Source: Streptomyces fumanus
Lineage (GTDB): Bacteria; Actinomycetota; Actinomycetes; Streptomycetales; Streptomycetaceae
NCBI RefSeq assembly: GCF_014655295.1
Contig: NZ_BNBI01000011.1
Span: forward strand, 1 to 64,000
Direction of reading: 5' to 3'
DNA: 64,000 nt
The notes beneath the pieces were generated by a model. The model ran no database searches and was not told the origin of the DNA. It was given only the letters and a program-made list of their open reading frames with translations. A program made the translations under genes and the position numbers. Position 1 is the stretch's first letter. Every line of letters begins with the position of its first letter. This document shows positions 63,272-64,000 of this stretch, piece by piece.

Positions 63272-63784
63272 CTAGCGGCGTTTGCGGCGTTTGAGGAGCA
63301 GCTTGGGCAGGCCCGCCGGGACCGGGGTGCGGGTGGTCGCCGGGGTGGGCAGCGGGGGCTCGGCCCGCGCGTCGTCGGGCAGCGGCGCGGTGGCGCCGGT
63401 CGGCTCCAGCCGCAGTACCCGGCACTCGCGCGCCCAGCGCTCCACCGCCGCCTCGCCGTCGGGGGCGTTGAGCCGCTTGCCCTTCAGCTCCGCGACCGCC
63501 GCCCGCCACGCCTCGGAGCCGGACGCCAGCTCCACCACCCGCGCCGACCAGGTGACCAGCCGGCCGCCCTTGTCCTTGCTGCGCACGGTGACCTCGGCGG
63601 TGCCGCCGTCGGCCAGCCCCGGCAGCGGCTGTTCGCCGGGGCCGTCGCCGAGCAGGCAGGCCGCGCCCTCGTGCCAGACGTGCCACAGCGCGCGGGCCGG
63701 GACGCCGGGGCCCCTGACCCAGACGAGGCCGGACTTCTTGGTGGCCTCCTCGATCAGGGCCCGCTGGAGCAGCTCGCTTGTCAT
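63272..63784 (-). CDS. Conserved hypothetical protein, possible split-barrel fold
   Basis: A 170-residue soluble protein. Residues about 15-95 (SGLVWVRGPGVPARALWHVWHEGAACLLGD...VTVRSKDKGGRLVTWSARV) suggest a small beta barrel like FMN-binding split barrels; the fold guess is weak and no flavin motif is evident. The C-terminus is Pro-rich and ends in a basic run (LLLKRRKRR). Start ATG 63784 shows a leaderless-type -10. Convergent with the lipoprotein gene. Confidence 0.78.
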   Translation of the reverse strand: MTSELLQRALIEEATKKSGLVWVRGPGVPARALWHVWHEGAACLLGDGPGEQPLPGLADGGTAEVTVRSKDKGGRLVTWSARVVELASGSEAWRAAVAELKGKRLNAPDGEAAVERWARECRVLRLEPTGATAPLPDDARAEPPLPTPATTRTPVPAGLPKLLLKRRKRR

Positions 63785-63796
63785 GGGCCCAGCCTA
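63785..63796 (-). promoter_or_regulatory. Leaderless-type -10 of the hypothetical gene
   Basis: On the minus strand TAGGCT (63796-63791), six bases, then ATG 63784. Confidence 0.45.
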
Positions 63797-63806
63797 ACGA
63801 GAGGGT

Positions 63807-64000
63807 TCACAGCCAGCCGTTGCGCTTGAGCGCGCGGTGGATGCCGAGGCAGATGGCGACGGTGACGCCGAGGACCATCGGATAGCCGAACCGCCAGTGC
63901 AGTTCGGGCATGTGATCGAAGTTCATGCCGTACACCCCGCACACCATCGTCGGTACGGCGATGATCGCCGCCCAGGAGGTGATCTTCCGCATGTCCTCGT
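63807..64000 (-). CDS. corA: CorA-family magnesium transporter, C-terminal part
   Basis: Only the last about 64 codons are inside the window; the gene continues beyond 64000. It shows the end of the pore helix (ITSWAAIIAVPTMVCGVYGMNF) with the CorA selectivity motif GMN, the short extracellular loop DHMPELHW, and the second helix (YPMVLGVTVAICLGI) ending in a basic tail RALKRNGWL. This is the diagnostic 2-TM-GMxN end. It would import Mg2+ and lies near the MgtE-like sensor gene. Confidence 0.92.
   Translation of the reverse strand, partial: EDMRKITSWAAIIAVPTMVCGVYGMNFDHMPELHWRFGYPMVLGVTVAICLGIHRALKRNGWL

Overview
The window is a piece of a Streptomyces chromosome core. The evidence is very high GC, strong third-position G/C, many GTG starts, GGAGG-type ribosome sites, and genes typical of the genus: bldK-type peptide transporters, mycothiol deacetylase, a PAS-GAF-SpoIIE phosphatase, DUF3117, and sigE-rseA-htrA-tatB. 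No tRNA, rRNA, CRISPR array, integrase or insertion sequence was seen.

Layout. 1-8270 (+): a two-helix membrane protein, a GntR/UTRA regulator, a small SPOR-type protein, a Nudix hydrolase, a SpoIIAB-like ATPase, a large sensor phosphatase, and an anchored GH18-like protein. 8251-12112 (-): an actinobacterial Sdh1-type succinate dehydrogenase operon (sdhB, sdhA, membrane subunit, small upstream gene) with a Crp-like site upstream. 12423-16742 (+): an LpqW-like lipoprotein and TypA/BipA. 17425-35844: three complete oligopeptide ABC transporters. Two are paralogous five-gene operons lying tail to tail (17425-23587 + and 23721-29819 -). Both have the order permease, binding protein, permease, ATPase, ATPase, and both carry a strong hairpin just after the binding-protein gene. 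The third (30281-35844 +) has the order binding protein, permease, permease, ATPase, ATPase. 36009-42258: a dipeptidyl-peptidase, a 64-residue membrane protein, mshB, a membrane protein, and an anchored peptidoglycan-binding protein with a collagen-like stretch. 42361-53112: SirB1-like protein, GNAT, 7Fe ferredoxin, dapC, secreted and anchored envelope proteins, dapE, a LOG-family protein, a FolP2-type protein, a DivIVA-motif protein, tag, a crotonase and DUF3117. 53212-59010: an O-methyltransferase that apparently starts at ATT, divergent from the envelope-stress cluster sigE-rseA-htrA-tatB. 59104-64000: mrp, DUF1003, an MgtE-like protein without a channel domain, a LppX-type lipoprotein, an unknown protein and the end of corA.

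How it fits together. As I recall it, the order typA/lpqW, mshB, fdx, dapC, dapE, LOG, folP2, a DivIVA-like gene, tagA, DUF3117, methyltransferase, sigE-rseA-htrA-tatB, mrp, mgtE-like, corA also runs through Mycobacterium tuberculosis Rv1165 to Rv1239c. The window is therefore an ancient actinobacterial backbone into which Streptomyces has placed a block of about 18 kb of peptide transporters between typA and mshB. The likely themes are cell-envelope and peptidoglycan precursor supply (DAP pathway, LpqW), envelope stress control, peptide uptake linked to development, and redox/thiol metabolism. Six genes show a -10-like hexamer 6-7 nt before ATG with little or no ribosome site, suggesting leaderless transcripts. 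The extracytoplasmic sigma gene is preceded by a good match to its own class of promoter.
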